Source of the DNA: Nansenia antarctica
Taxonomy: Eukaryota; Chordata; Actinopteri; Argentiniformes; Microstomatidae
Reading direction: 5' to 3'
NCBI GenBank assembly: GCA_963989245.1
Contig: OZ022342.1
Span: 40,500,442-40,564,441 of the forward strand
Length of the DNA stretch: 64,000 nucleotides
This document shows, piece by piece, positions 1 through 9,860 of this stretch (within the stretch, counting starts at the first letter, position 1; every line of letters begins with the position of its first letter). The notes under the pieces were generated by a model. It was given only the letters and a program-made list of their open reading frames with translations. It made no database searches and was not told the origin of the DNA. Position numbers and translations under genes: made by a program.

Positions 1-22
1 TCTCAGACAGAGGGGTATCAGA

Positions 23-1247
23 GTGGCCACATATATCGACGACTGGTTAGTGGCAGCCACCAACCGTGAGGAGGCGGCGCGTCACACAGCGGTCATTTCG
101 AAACACCTAACGAGTCTGGGGTTCCGAATAAACATGGAAAAGAGCATGGTGACACCCTCCCAACGCATCGCGTTTATAGGGCTCGCACTGGACTCTATCC
201 GAGCCAAGGCGTTTTTGTCTCCAGAAAGAGTGGAGACGATGCGCGCGACTATAGCGCTGTTTCGCAGGGGCAACGTAGTTACCCTCAAACAATGCCAGAG
301 GTTGTTAGGCTTGATGGCCTCCGCTGTGGTGGCCATACCCCTGGGGCGCCTGTACATGAGAGGCATCCAGCGCTGGGTGGCCTCTCTGGGCCTGGACCCC
401 CACCGCGACGGTCACCGTCGTGTGGGGGTCTCCAGGGATTGCTCACTGGCTCTGCACCAGTGGAAGGACCCAGGTTTCATAACACAGGGTGTTTCTATGG
501 GACCTGGCCTGAACAGAAAAGTAATCACCACGGACGCCTCTCTGAGAGGCTGGGGTGCCACTTTCGAAGGGAGAACGATAAACGGGGGTTGGGACCCGCA
601 CTTACGTTCTACCCATATAAACGGCCTGGAACTGCTAGCTGTTCACTTGGCTCTGAAACATTTCCTCCCGTGGTTGAGAGGACATCATGTTTTGGTGAGG
701 ACAGACAACTCCACGGTCGTTGCCTATGTAAACAGACAGGGGGGACTGAGGTCCCACCAGTTACACACTATGGCACACAGACTGATAGTGTGGAGCAGTG
801 CACACATGAGCAACCCATGTACCGGGCATTCTGAACTACGGAGCAGATTTGTTGTCCAGGGGCAACCCACTGTACGCAGACTGGAGACTTCACCCCGAAG
901 TAGTGAAACAGATTTGGTCACGATTCGGTCAAGCGACCGTAGACGTTTATGCTACTGCAGAGAACGCCCAGTGTCCTCTGTTCTTCTCTCTGCGCGATCG
1001 GGGAGCCCCGCTGGGAGTGGACGCATTAGCGCACGAGTGGCCAAGGACCCTCCTGTATGCGTTCCCACCGGTGGCACTCATTCCCCCGACTCTGGCCAGA
1101 GTGAGGGAAGGAGATCTGTCCATGGTGCTGATAGCCCCGCGTTGGCCGGGAAAGCACTGGTTGGCGGAGATTTTTCATCTCCTATCCGGTCCGCCATGGC
1201 AACTACCGCTGCGCAGGGACCTGCTGCGCCAGAGCCTCATCAACTAG
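23..1247 (+). pseudogene. DIRS pol: RT C-terminal part, RNase H and linker, frameshifted
   Basis: The reading frame opens inside the reverse transcriptase at the YIDD catalytic box (residues 4-7 of the frame starting at 23). RNase H follows with TTDAS near residue 168, an E in NGLELLA near 200 and TDNS near 227, the expected acidic residues. After about 805 the correct protein continues in another frame (849-1247), through HVPG, LLSRGNP and a stretch ending in DLLRQSL, typical of the region between RNase H and the recombinase. The switch lies at about 805-815 and looks like a short deletion. In life the protein would copy element RNA into DNA. Family is confident; function is lost. Confidence 0.8.
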
Positions 1248-1248
1248 A

Positions 1249-1884
1249 ATGTTGTATGGGCATAAGTGGCGTGTGTTCGAGACATGGTGCTCAGAGTCAC
1301 ACGCTGTCCCTTTTCAGTGTTCTGTGACAGTTATTCTGTCATTTCTACAGGACTTGATTGAGAGGGGTAAGGCTTTCTCAACCGTTAAGGTCTATTTGGC
1401 AGCTATTTCGGCTTGTCATATTGGCCTGGGTGGAAAGTCGATAAGCCAGCACCCGTTGGTGTGACAGTTTATGAAAGGGGCCCGAAGAAATTGCCTACGT
1501 CTAGGCCGTTAGCTCCTTCATGGGACCTCCCTATGGTACTAGATGCTTTCTCCTGCCCACCGTTCGAACCGCTGGAACAGGTGGAGGTGAAAGTGTTAAC
1601 GCTAAAGACGGTCCTATTGCTTGCTTTGGCTTCGGCTAAGCGCATAGGTGAAGTCCATGCGCTCTCGGTGCACCGAGAGTGTACAAAGTTCTCCCCAGGG
1701 GACTCTAGGGTCAGTCTGATGCCTAACCCAGCCTTTATTCCGAAGGTTATAGGCTCTGGCACCCCTATAGAGTTGGCTGCCTTCTATCCCCCGCCTTTTG
1801 CCTCGGAAGAGCACAGGAGGTTGCATTCTTTATGTCCTGTCCGCGCGCTGCGTGTTTACATAGACAGGACTCAGGGTTGCAGGA

Positions 1885-1918
<34 letters not shown>

Positions 1919-2532
1919 GATTTTATTTATAAAGCACTTTACATTTCAAGAATCTCAAAGTGCTACAGTCAATAAAAGAAACAAAAACAGCACAACACAA
2001 TAAAGATCACTAAAAACATCAAAAGCAGAAAGGTTAAAAAGACACTGTGGCATAAAACTAAAGAAAAATAAATAAATAAATACAAATCTGGCTACTGGAA
2101 CGCTTTGTTAAAAAGATGAGTCTTAAGTCCGCTCTTAAAAGAGTCGACCGACTGTGGTGCTCTCAGGTGGGCAGGGAGGGCGTTCCACAGTTCGGGGGCG
2201 ATGGAGCAGAAGGCTGGAAAGGTGACCAGTTGTTTGTATCCTGGGCGAATCCACACACGGGAAAGCCAGTGTCGAAACAGCGCCTTTCCCATTGGGTAGT
2301 GGCGGCTATTGCCTTGGCTTACTCTAGTAAGGGTCTACAGCCCCCCGCGGGCTTACGTGCGCACTCTACTAGAGGTTTGGCGACCTCCTGGGCACTCTTT
2401 AAAGGGGTGTCTATTCAGGAGGTGTGTGCGGCGGCGTGCTGGGCTTCGCCCCACACGTTCGCTAGATTTTATAGGTTGGATGTTACGGCTCCAACGCTAT
2501 CACACTCAGTCCTCAGTTTGGGTTCCTCTTAG
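1249..2532 (+). pseudogene. DIRS tyrosine recombinase, disrupted by LINE insertion
   Basis: The N-terminal SAM-like part is at 1249-1464. The catalytic part follows at about 1485-1885, with the first arginine in SAKRIGEV, and the C-terminal part at about 2219-2532 has HSTRG (the H-x-x-R box) and the presumed nucleophile tyrosine in FARFYRL. All the family residues are therefore still visible. Three lesions break it: an in-frame TGA at 1462-1464, a frame change shortly after, and about 330 bp of foreign LINE sequence between 1886 and 2218. The enzyme would circularise and integrate DIRS cDNA by site-specific recombination. Confidence 0.8.
1886..2218 (-). mobile_element. L2-like LINE 3' fragment inserted in the DIRS recombinase
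   Basis: On the minus strand 2218 to 2092 encodes the end of a LINE reverse transcriptase protein, with the widespread APELWNALP and FKSGLKTHLF motifs. A short 3' UTR follows, ending in AAGTGCTTTATAAATAAAAT and an ATT-repeat tail (1887-1917). This is the usual 3' end of teleost L2/Rex1-like LINEs. The recombinase resumes on both sides. The flanks GCAGGAAA and GCTGGAAA may be an imperfect target duplication. Strongly 5'-truncated. Confidence 0.8.
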
Positions 2533-2650
2533 GACGTAGTTCCTAGAGTGTGAGGGTCCATTCTGGGACAGTTGTCGTTTTACAGGCAGGTCTGGCAATA
2601 CGGGAGTAAGTATATTCCCATAGTGAGATACGAAACGAATACTATGAAAG

Positions 2651-2957
2651 ATAACTTTAGGTTATTTACGTAACCCTGGTTCTCTGAGTAGTATTTGTGA
2701 GTATCTCACCGGACCACCCTCCTTGCTTTAGAAGCGAGGAAGAGGTTGCTTGTTTTGAATGACAACAGACGCCGTGTGTACGCCTTATATAGGCGGAGGG
2801 TCCCCGTCCCTCGTGACACAAGCGTCGCCTGGGCCAGCCAATGGGCTGGCGCAGTGTAATTCAGTTTCTGATGAGGTCACGCAGGGGGCGTTCCCATAGT
2901 GAGATACTCACGAATACTACTCAGAGCACCAGGGTTATGTAAATAACCTAAAGTTAT
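2651..2957. repeat. DIRS 3' inverted repeat pair
   Basis: Arms at 2651-2709 and 2899-2957 are reverse complements over about 59 bp with few mismatches (for example ATAACTTTAGGTTATTTACG against its complement). A direct match, CCATAGTGAGATAC, also occurs at about 2615 and 2894. DIRS elements carry such inverted terminal and internal complementary repeats, used to make circular intermediates. The spacer 2710-2898 has no gene. Confidence 0.75.
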
Positions 2958-3125
2958 TCAAATTAAGAACATCCCCACACACCTGATATTTGGATTAGGA
3001 ACTGACGGCGCTGCAGTCATGACTGGTAGGTTAACTTGTTGTTTTTGTTTTTACATGGAATTAGTGGATTAAGAATGTATTCGTTGTTAAATTTGATTAA
3101 CAAATGTATTAAATAGGGAAAAACA

Positions 3126-4863
3126 ATGGGGTCGCAAAACAACTGAAGGATGCATGGCCATGGCTCCTCAGTGTCCACTGTGCTGCGCATCGGCTAGCTC
3201 TAGTCTGCAAAGATGCATCAGAAAATGTGCCTTACATGGCTACATTCAGAGACCACCTTGAACAGCTCCACCTGTACTTTAGAAATAGTTCAAACCGCTC
3301 TGCTTCCCTGAAGTCAGCTGCAGAGGTTCTTGGGGTGTGTGAGCTGAAAGTGAAGGTAAATATGTTACATTTTAAATAAATTGATATACTGTGTGTGAAT
3401 ATTTATGCCCATTCACTTGCATATTACATTATTTCTTTTAACTTTGTTTATGTATCCATTCCTAATAAACAGCTTATATTGTTTTTATAAACTGTTTTAT
3501 CTGTCATTGACTAGCAAGTGAAGGACACACGATGGCTCTCTCAGTATGAAGCCATAAAAAACCTTCGACGAAACATCCCCGCTGTACTGGCAGCCTTGGC
3601 AGATGAAGTCGAGACCCGCAAATGTCCTGGTGCTAAGGGATTGTACTCATTCCTAGCTACCTATCGCTTCATTGCCACCCTCCACCTGCAAGCAGATGTT
3701 CTCCCTCACCTGGCACGTCTCTAAGCTATTTCAAAAGGAGGATGTGATGTTCCTGACAATCAAAGAGCAGGTAACTAATAACCCAAATCAGCTGCAATAT
3801 TTTAACTTCATGCATTTTCTGCAAACATAGGGTACCACAATTTTGGTGTCAATTTGGTTAATTTCCCAGGTCTCTGTCACACTGGCCTTAATAAAAGGCA
3901 TAATGGATGCTGGGGATCATCAACCTGTTGGCTCACGCTTAAATAAGCTGAACCAAAGTCTTGAAGACCCTTCGGGGCTGGGTGCATTCAGCATCACTGC
4001 CGAACAGGAGAGAGGAAGAAGAGGACAGCCAGATGACGCAGGGCCTGGGAACACACTGCAGTTCTGGCAAAGATTTCGATCACAAGTATGACTATGTAGC
4101 TTGGCTGATTTAATTGATGTTACTTAAATGTAGTCACTGTTCAGTTTTATTTAGATTAATACTTTACTGACATCTTTTTGTTTGAGCAGGTGATGGATCC
4201 GTATCTGATTGGCGTTTCAGTGAGGTGGGAGTCTTGGCTGCTTTTGGGATACTGGGTCCACAGGCAGCTACACTCACCAACCAAAGTGCTCATGCACACC
4301 TGAGGACACTGGTGGAGAAGTTTTGTCCCACTGTCGATGTTGACACAGTTCTTGAAGAATGGACATCTTTCAAGGAACAAGTGGTTTCTGATCCACTCAA
4401 GGTAACTTTATGTCTGACAAACATTTTCACATGACATGTGAACCTTTTCATAACAAGACTCAGCTGGCCATATTGTCAGAGCTGTCCTCAAAATATTAAG
4501 AATTTGGGACCCTCATACCAACCATAAGCATGCTGGCTGCCATTGCCCTTGACGGTCCCAGCCAGCAGTGTTAACTGTGAAAGGGACTTCTCCACCATGA
4601 ACAGGGTAAGAAATATCTCTCACATAATGGCATTTACTCTTTTAAGATATATTTTTAAGCCATCACATTTAAAATGAATGTATTTGCAGGTCAAGACAAA
4701 CATCCGCAACAGGCTGCAGGGGGAATATCTTGCAGCCTGCATGCGGATATCAATAAATGGGCCAGAGGTCTCTGACTTCCCATACCAGGATGCATTAGAA
4801 GTGTTCTTCCAGAAACCCAGAAAGATTCACTGCAGCAACAAAAGTTGCACACTATGTGGGTAA
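3126..4863 (+). pseudogene. Decayed intron-containing hAT transposase, ZNF862-like
   Basis: Five or six exon-like blocks read in order, with GT/AG borders between several of them. Block one (about 3126-3355) has VHCAAHRLALVCKDA, the usual H-x-x-H-R segment of hAT transposases. Block two (3515-3770) has KDTRWLSQYEAI and a frameshift near 3718. Further blocks lie at 3871-4084 and 4191-4401, the latter frameshifted. The hAT C-terminal dimerisation motif CERDFSTMNRVKTNIRNRL runs across 4580-4730, with a stop and frame changes just before it. The resemblance is to ZNF862/KRBA2-like hAT proteins. The order and splice sites suggest a once spliced gene, now dead. Confidence 0.7.
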
Positions 4864-5486
4864 AGGATGAATGAGAGGCCACTGTAAAGATATTTGGAGT
4901 AGGGCGCTATATACGTCAGTCAATTTACTTCCATTTCAATTTTCCATTTAATTGGAATAAACAATTTAGATCTAATTGTTTGACTTAAGGGCCTCTGCAA
5001 GTGTATTAGGAGTGTGATTCTCCAGTACATATCTGGTTTCTAAGCCCCTAGTCTGCAGAGTCCATTCAGTGGCTATGTAGTGGATGGTTAGACTCACCCA
5101 AGAGTCATGTTTGATCTTGACCCAGGGCTTGACATTAAGCTTTTTCAGGTACTTGTCCGAGAGTTCAAGTAACAAGTTGTCCAAATATGACGACACGTTT
5201 GTGTGTCTGTCTACTAACACACGACAAGCCAGTAATACATTACATTACATTTCAATTCCAACAATTACTGTGGATATACGTGCACGCCAGAGAACGTTCG
5301 ATTTCAAAGTTTAAAATAAAGGGGTCATGCCAGCATTAATGTTTTGATTCAAAGGCATGATTTGCCAGATTCTCTAGGCATGATTGTTTTAATTTTGAGT
5401 TATTTAATAAAGTTGAATTTGGTTTTGGAATTTGAAATTATAATCAATATTCACAAGTTGTGTTATTATTTGTTGATAATCCAGTT
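4864..5486. other. No gene recognised
   Basis: AT-rich sequence after the hAT remnant. Short open frames at 4972-5314 have no motif I recognise and overlap on both strands, so I do not call them. A G-run of about 14 ends the stretch at 5487-5501. Confidence 0.5.
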
Positions 5487-5501
5487 GGGGGGGGGGGGGG
5501 G

Positions 5502-5671
5502 AGGATCCATGTCACCCTCCCAAGGCAGCAAACCTATAGGGGAAACACTGAGACCCCTATACTTTTATTTATTTTTTATTTTACTACTCGATCTTTTCAG
5601 TTTGTAAAGCGTTGAGTGTCTAGAAAAGCTCTATATAAGTCTAATGTATTATTATTATTATTATTATTATT
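5502..5671 (+). mobile_element. L2-like LINE 3' tail
   Basis: The end reads AAGCGTTGAGTGTCTAGAAA, then GCTCTATATAAG, then an ATT-repeat (about 5646-5671). This is a typical teleost L2 3' UTR with microsatellite tail. No coding part is left. Confidence 0.65.
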
Positions 5672-5689
5672 GTAAACAGTGCGCTGTCC

Positions 5690-5967
5690 TTCTGCACATG
5701 CGGGTCTGTTCAGGGCCGTGATTTTTTTTTTTGCATCTGTGTAAAAAATCCGAATTGATCATCAAGACCTGCAGTGTGAACGTAGCCAGAGTGTCGTCTT
5801 CTTGAATCACCCTGAAATGCATCTCCAGCTTGTTCAGGATGGGGAGAATTTCGCCACATGTGGGGGACCTCTCACTGGATACGCAGAGGGTTGAGGTGTA
5901 CAGCAACTTCATGATGTTGACAAACTCCTCTGCTTTCTGGAAGTCATCGTCTGTGAGCCTTTCCAGC
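5690..5967 (-). pseudogene. ZBED1-like hAT transposase exon fragment
   Basis: Read on the minus strand from a TTTCACCCAG acceptor at about 5968, the frame gives LERLTDDDFQKAEEF, then MKLLYTSTLCVSSERSPT, then ILPILNKLEMHF. This resembles the central part of ZBED1/ZBED4-like hAT transposases (the LTAEEW...LKPLYTAT...SSEK block). Nothing of the BED finger or the C-terminal dimerisation region is nearby. An isolated fragment. Confidence 0.55.
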
Positions 5968-6039
5968 CTGGGTGAAAAAAGAGGATATAATTAAGAATAA
6001 CAAATATCAACTAAGTTGTTTAACAACTGATCTTCTCAA

Positions 6040-6390
6040 GGTCCACTTCTCCATACTCCATCACACAGGTATAATTTACAATGAACTAAATTAAAGTGTA
6101 CTTTTTGTAAAGTACTTGCAATTTAGTATACTTTTTAAAAGTACACTTACATACAACTTAAAATACACTGAAACTAAAGTACACTTTTTATAAGTATACT
6201 GAAATAGTACTTTAAGTATTGCACAATTAGTATATTTATTTTTAGTCTCTTAAGTTGAACTTAACTATTTTGAAGTATACTTTTTAAAAGTACATGTTAA
6301 TTATACTTTAAATTAAGCACAAAAAGCTAAAGTATACTTTTAATAACGTATACTTTTAACACACTTAAGTATACTACTTTTTCACCTGGG
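6040..6390. repeat. Palindromic AGTATACTTT-rich repeat, probably a MITE
   Basis: About 350 bp made of many forward and inverted copies of AGTATACTTT / AAAAGTATACTT / AAAGTACACTT. The edges read CACAGGTATAA (about 6065) and CACCTGGGTATAC (about 6384), a possible short inverted end. No coding content. Confidence 0.5.
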
Positions 6391-6613
6391 TATACTTACA
6401 AATAAGCCTCTCTTCCTTTATCCTAAATTAATTCAATATCATACTTGTACTAAAACGAATACCAACGGTCCAACAGAATAGCCTTCTCTCATACTTCTCT
6501 TAAGTATAAAAAAAATCCAAGGCCAATCCGAGGCCCATGTGCTGCAGCCTAGGTCAGCTTGTGCGTTAATTCGCCCCTGGAGACAAAGTGGTTCTACTGC
6601 CTTCCCTCTCTTA

Positions 6614-7267
6614 GGCCACATCCACACAGAGACAAACCTTTTTCATTTAAAATAAGTTTCAAGAAAGTCTCAAGAAATATGTGCGTCCAAACGAAACCAC
6701 TGAAAATGCTTTAACGCTGCCACAGATTACATCAAAAACAGAGAAGAATGGAGCATGCGCAAAACCCGTGCGATGAACAAATCACACAAAGAAGAACAAT
6801 GGCGGAAAATACAATAATTATTGAATATTATTTAATAATATAATATTCAATATCGAAGAACATGTTGTAGCTGTTCTCCATGTCCATTTGTTGCTGACGT
6901 GACGGTGGTAGTAGAGGAGCAGTACATTTAGCTGTAAAAGCCCAATCAAGCTCAATAGCTTCTGCAGCACGAACGCAACAATCCTGTAAGGTGCCGTTGT
7001 TTTTGTTGTTGGTTGGGTTAGCGCATGCGGGTTAGGGGAGAGGTGGGGCTACGGCGTCATCGGTTCAGGAAAGATGCGTATGGCTTGTAAAGACGGAAAT
7101 GCAAGGGTGGCGTCTTCAGATTTGTTCACTCTGGGACCCGGTTTAAAAAAATAGCGTATTCAGGCTCCCAGAACGCGGTTCTGTGTGGCCGAAACATCCA
7201 TACGATAAAAAAACGTTGGCAGATACACCCAAATTAGTCTCTGTGTGGACTTATATAGCTTATGGCC
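6614..7267. mobile_element. Non-autonomous Harbinger-like element
   Basis: The ends are inverted: GGCC...TCCACACAGAGAC at 6614 and its complement at about 7235-7267, with a short insertion in the right end. The inner stretch 6855-7030 closely matches 33180-33360, the 5' end of the Harbinger transposase gene in this window (same GAAGAACATG...GTAGCTGTTCTCCATGTCC run in the same orientation). It is a deletion derivative that keeps the first codons and lost the rest. Confidence 0.65.
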
Positions 7268-7344
7268 TTGCTAGCTAGAAACGTTCTGCTGCACTGTGTT
7301 CCACTTTCGCTCAGAGTTCTTCTGGCCTGTAGGGTAGGTATCAT

Positions 7345-7758
7345 TTGGATGGGCAAAGTCTCTTTAAGTCTGACCTTTACATTGAGAAAGTAAATGTTGT
7401 TCTGCTGTCATCTCTGAACATTGCAGAGAGATCTGCTGTTTTAAGAAAATGTCCACATGTTGACACAGTATCGATCTCTCGTAAAGTGCAACTGTTTGGA
7501 ACAGAATATGCTCAAGACATGATTGTCACAGCTGGAAATTGCTGTGGACAGCCAGAGCTTTTCAAAATATTGAGCATCGTAGTCTATTCCTGTCAAAACA
7601 GCTCACAGCTTGGTACTTTGAACATTATAGGTGTTTTTAACTTACTTGAGGACAGCAACTATGGTGAGGTCATTGTTCTTGATGTTGATAACTTGAACGA
7701 TTACTATCCTTTGGCAGCTTATTCTATTGGAGCAAAATTCTGGGTCACGCTATGTTAA
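7345..7758 (+). pseudogene. Fragment of a teleost multicopy transposase-like gene
   Basis: The frame contains SAVLRKCPHVDTVSISRKVQ, FGTEYAQDMIVTAG, FKILSIVVYS and LNDYYPLAAYSIGAKFWVTL. From memory this matches the C-terminal part of a widespread fish family annotated only as uncharacterised proteins. A local frame change near 7620-7640 (LGTLNIIGVFNLL) breaks the match. I know of no proven function. It is followed about 130 bp downstream by the SAMD3-like fragment, the order I recall seeing in fish genomes, so the two may be one gene. Confidence 0.45.
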
Positions 7759-7885
7759 GAAGAGAAGAGAAAATGGCAAGTGTTCTTCACATTGTTTTAA
7801 CTTCATAACTGATCATGTCATAATGGTCATTGCAATAACGGCAATCATTTTTCAGTAACCTGAAATGCCCTATGTTTCATAGACA

Positions 7886-8522
7886 ATGCTGCACCGCATT
7901 GTGATCTCTACTGATGAAGCACGGCGTGTTCAGCAAGTGCCAGAGTCAGTGGATGCCTTCATTGATCTCTTAAAAGAGAAACTACAGCTTCAGGGAGATT
8001 TTCTGTCACAGTTTGAGGACGCTTATTTTCAAAACGCCTTATGTAATTTGTCAAGAGATCTCAGAATTACCCCCATGATCGTGCAGTATTGCACATCAAG
8101 TGGAAAAGTGCATTCCAACCAGAATAATTTGATCAAGTCATTGCCTTGGGTCCATATCGTCTCTGGACACTGCAAGCTTAAGCTCCTCAAGAGGCCCCTC
8201 ACCCACCATCTCAAGGTATTTACGCGTCAGTTACGCTTAGTGCCTCAGAGTGGCCTTCTCCATTTTTTATCCCTACTCTGTCTCATGATGTTGAACTTAA
8301 GAAACTTAAGTTGAACTTAAGAAAAGCAAATGAGTCATATGAAAAGACCAAAATGGTCATTGATGTGACGAGAGATATAAATAATAATTATGGAAATGGA
8401 AATAATGGACAAAATTGCTCAAGTAGCTTTCAACATAAAAGCTTATCCTGATCCCGATGAACTTGAATCCATTGCTTCTGCTGTGATTCTCAAATACCCT
8501 TGCCTCAAAGAGCCTGGTTAAT
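7886..8522 (+). pseudogene. SAMD3-like teleost multicopy protein, fragment
   Basis: The start is RIVISTDEARRVQQVPESVD, then LKEKLQLQGDFLSQFEDAYF. After frame changes come EWPSPFFIPTLSHDVELK (about 8245-8300), LRKANESYEKTKMVIDVTRD (about 8312-8370), and ELESIASAVILKYPCLKEPG (about 8460-8518). These four blocks, in this order, are the skeleton of the fish proteins labelled sterile alpha motif domain-containing protein 3-like. Two or more frameshifts, at about 8215-8300 and 8375-8400, make it a pseudogene. Recognition is from memory. Confidence 0.5.
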
Positions 8523-8530
8523 AGAGAACG

Positions 8531-8935
8531 ATGACAGACCCATCACAGCCACCCACTCCTCTGGCCGAAGGGGAAACAAGCAGGAGCAGCTCGCCTGATG
8601 ATGACCAGCAACTTCTACAGCGTTGCCTGTTCAGGGTAAGATTTCAATACCATACTTGTAGGCATAACACTAGTGCAATTGAATCAACAACAATACCACT
8701 AAATGAACTGAATACAGCATTATTGTGATGTTACCTTTTTTGGTTCAGGTAACAGTATTCTTAGCTAAAAGTGCTACTGTATTTATTGTCTAGGTGCATC
8801 AAGACGTCGTAGGCCTTGGAGCAGTGGTGCTCAACACGAGCATCACGGGTTCCTTGAAAGGATGCAGCAGCCGCAGAGGCGGAGGTTTGAGGAGCAGAGG
8901 GAACTGAGCTGTGCCAGGGAGGAAAGACTGATTAC
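8531..8935 (+). pseudogene. Exon remnants of a MADF/Myb-like TE protein
   Basis: A first piece starts with an ATG at 8531 and reads SSSPDDDQQLLQRC up to a possible GTAAGA donor at 8636. A second piece after an AG at 8793 reads ERMQQPQRRRFEEQREL, with HEHHGF before it. A charged helix of this kind often ends Myb/SANT or MADF proteins of DNA transposons. The reading is cut by the hAT end at 8936. The assignment is weak. Confidence 0.3.
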
Positions 8936-9617
8936 TAGGGATGGACGATATATCGGTGAACACATCGTTATCGACCGACGTTAGTCATTTTCTAATACAT
9001 CGGTATCGGTCCGATGTCAAAACAGGGCCGGTGTGAACGACCAATGTTTATTACTGTCTAATAGACAGGTGCGCGCGAGAGTGTGTGTCTGAGGAGGGGT
9101 GGGGGGGATTTGACTCGTCGACCCTACCTGCTGAAGAAGACGCAATGTCAGCGGTCTGGTCGTTTTTACTGTGTCGAAAGATGACACTCGAGTTGCAGTA
9201 TGTAGTACGTGCACCGGTGAAGTAATGCGAGGAGGATGCTGTGTCAAATCTTATAACACCACCAATTTGATCACTCATTTAAGGAACAAACATCCAGAGG
9301 TTTACAAAGAATATGAGAAAAAAGCTAACGTTAAGAAGCAGTGGAAAACACCAACCGCGGCAGCTGCAGTTGGGAGCCCAATACAACAAGCACTCGATAA
9401 AACAAAGCCATTTGCCAAGGTCAGCGCAAAGGCTAAGTACATTTCAAGCAAGATAATGGAGATGATCGCTCTTGATGACCAGCCATTCTCCATAGTGGAG
9501 GACCGAGGATTTCGACAGTTGATCGAGCACATTGAACCCCGCTACAGCCTCCCAAGTCGACGTTACTTTTCCGACATTGCCCTCCCTGCTTTGCAGGACA
9601 TGGTAGCCACACATATC
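8936..9617 (+). mobile_element. 5' part of a ZBED-type hAT transposon
   Basis: It begins with TAGGGATGGACGATATATCG, close to the TAGGGATGCACCGA end seen at 46201, and runs into a BED-finger transposase. It stops at 9617, where the next hAT begins. The 3' half is not found on the far side of that element. Confidence 0.6.
9145..9617 (+). pseudogene. ZBED1-like hAT transposase, N-terminal part
   Basis: The likely start is the ATG at 9145 (MSAVWSF). One base missing from a T-run at about 9162-9166 shifts the frame, and the BED zinc finger continues in the next one: C-x2-C in VCSTCTGEV, then NLITHLRNKHPEVYKEY. A linker and RQLIEHIEPRYSLPSRRYFS follow, typical of ZBED1-like hATs. It is cut at DMVATHIQ (9617) by the next element, so the catalytic RNase H-like core is missing. 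Confidence 0.7.
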
Positions 9618-9860
9618 CAGAGGCGCCCCGTCCATAGAGGCAACCAAGGCAATTGCTTGGGGCCACCAAACAAAAAGGGCCTCCATTTTTTTTTTTTTTT
9701 ATAAAACATTTTTTTTTTTTTTTTTATAAAAACCCCAAGGGATTCAATAAAGTATCTATCTATCTATATTTTGCAATGGCAACCCCCTTAAACCTCCCAT
9801 GAAGTGCACCTTCTAGCTTGAAATTGACTTCTAGCTGCCTCTCAACTGTCAGCAGCAATC

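Larger units (their letters stand above)
1..2960 (+). mobile_element. DIRS-type retrotransposon, 5' end outside window
   Basis: The stretch reads in order: reverse transcriptase end, RNase H, a methyltransferase-like/linker region, a tyrosine recombinase, then a 3' region with inverted repeats. That order and the recombinase in place of a DDE integrase are the mark of DIRS elements. There are no LTRs. The element is dead: the pol frame shifts near 805-815, a stop and a frameshift break the recombinase near 1464-1490, and a LINE fragment sits at about 1886-2218. The 5' part lies left of the window. Confidence 0.85.
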
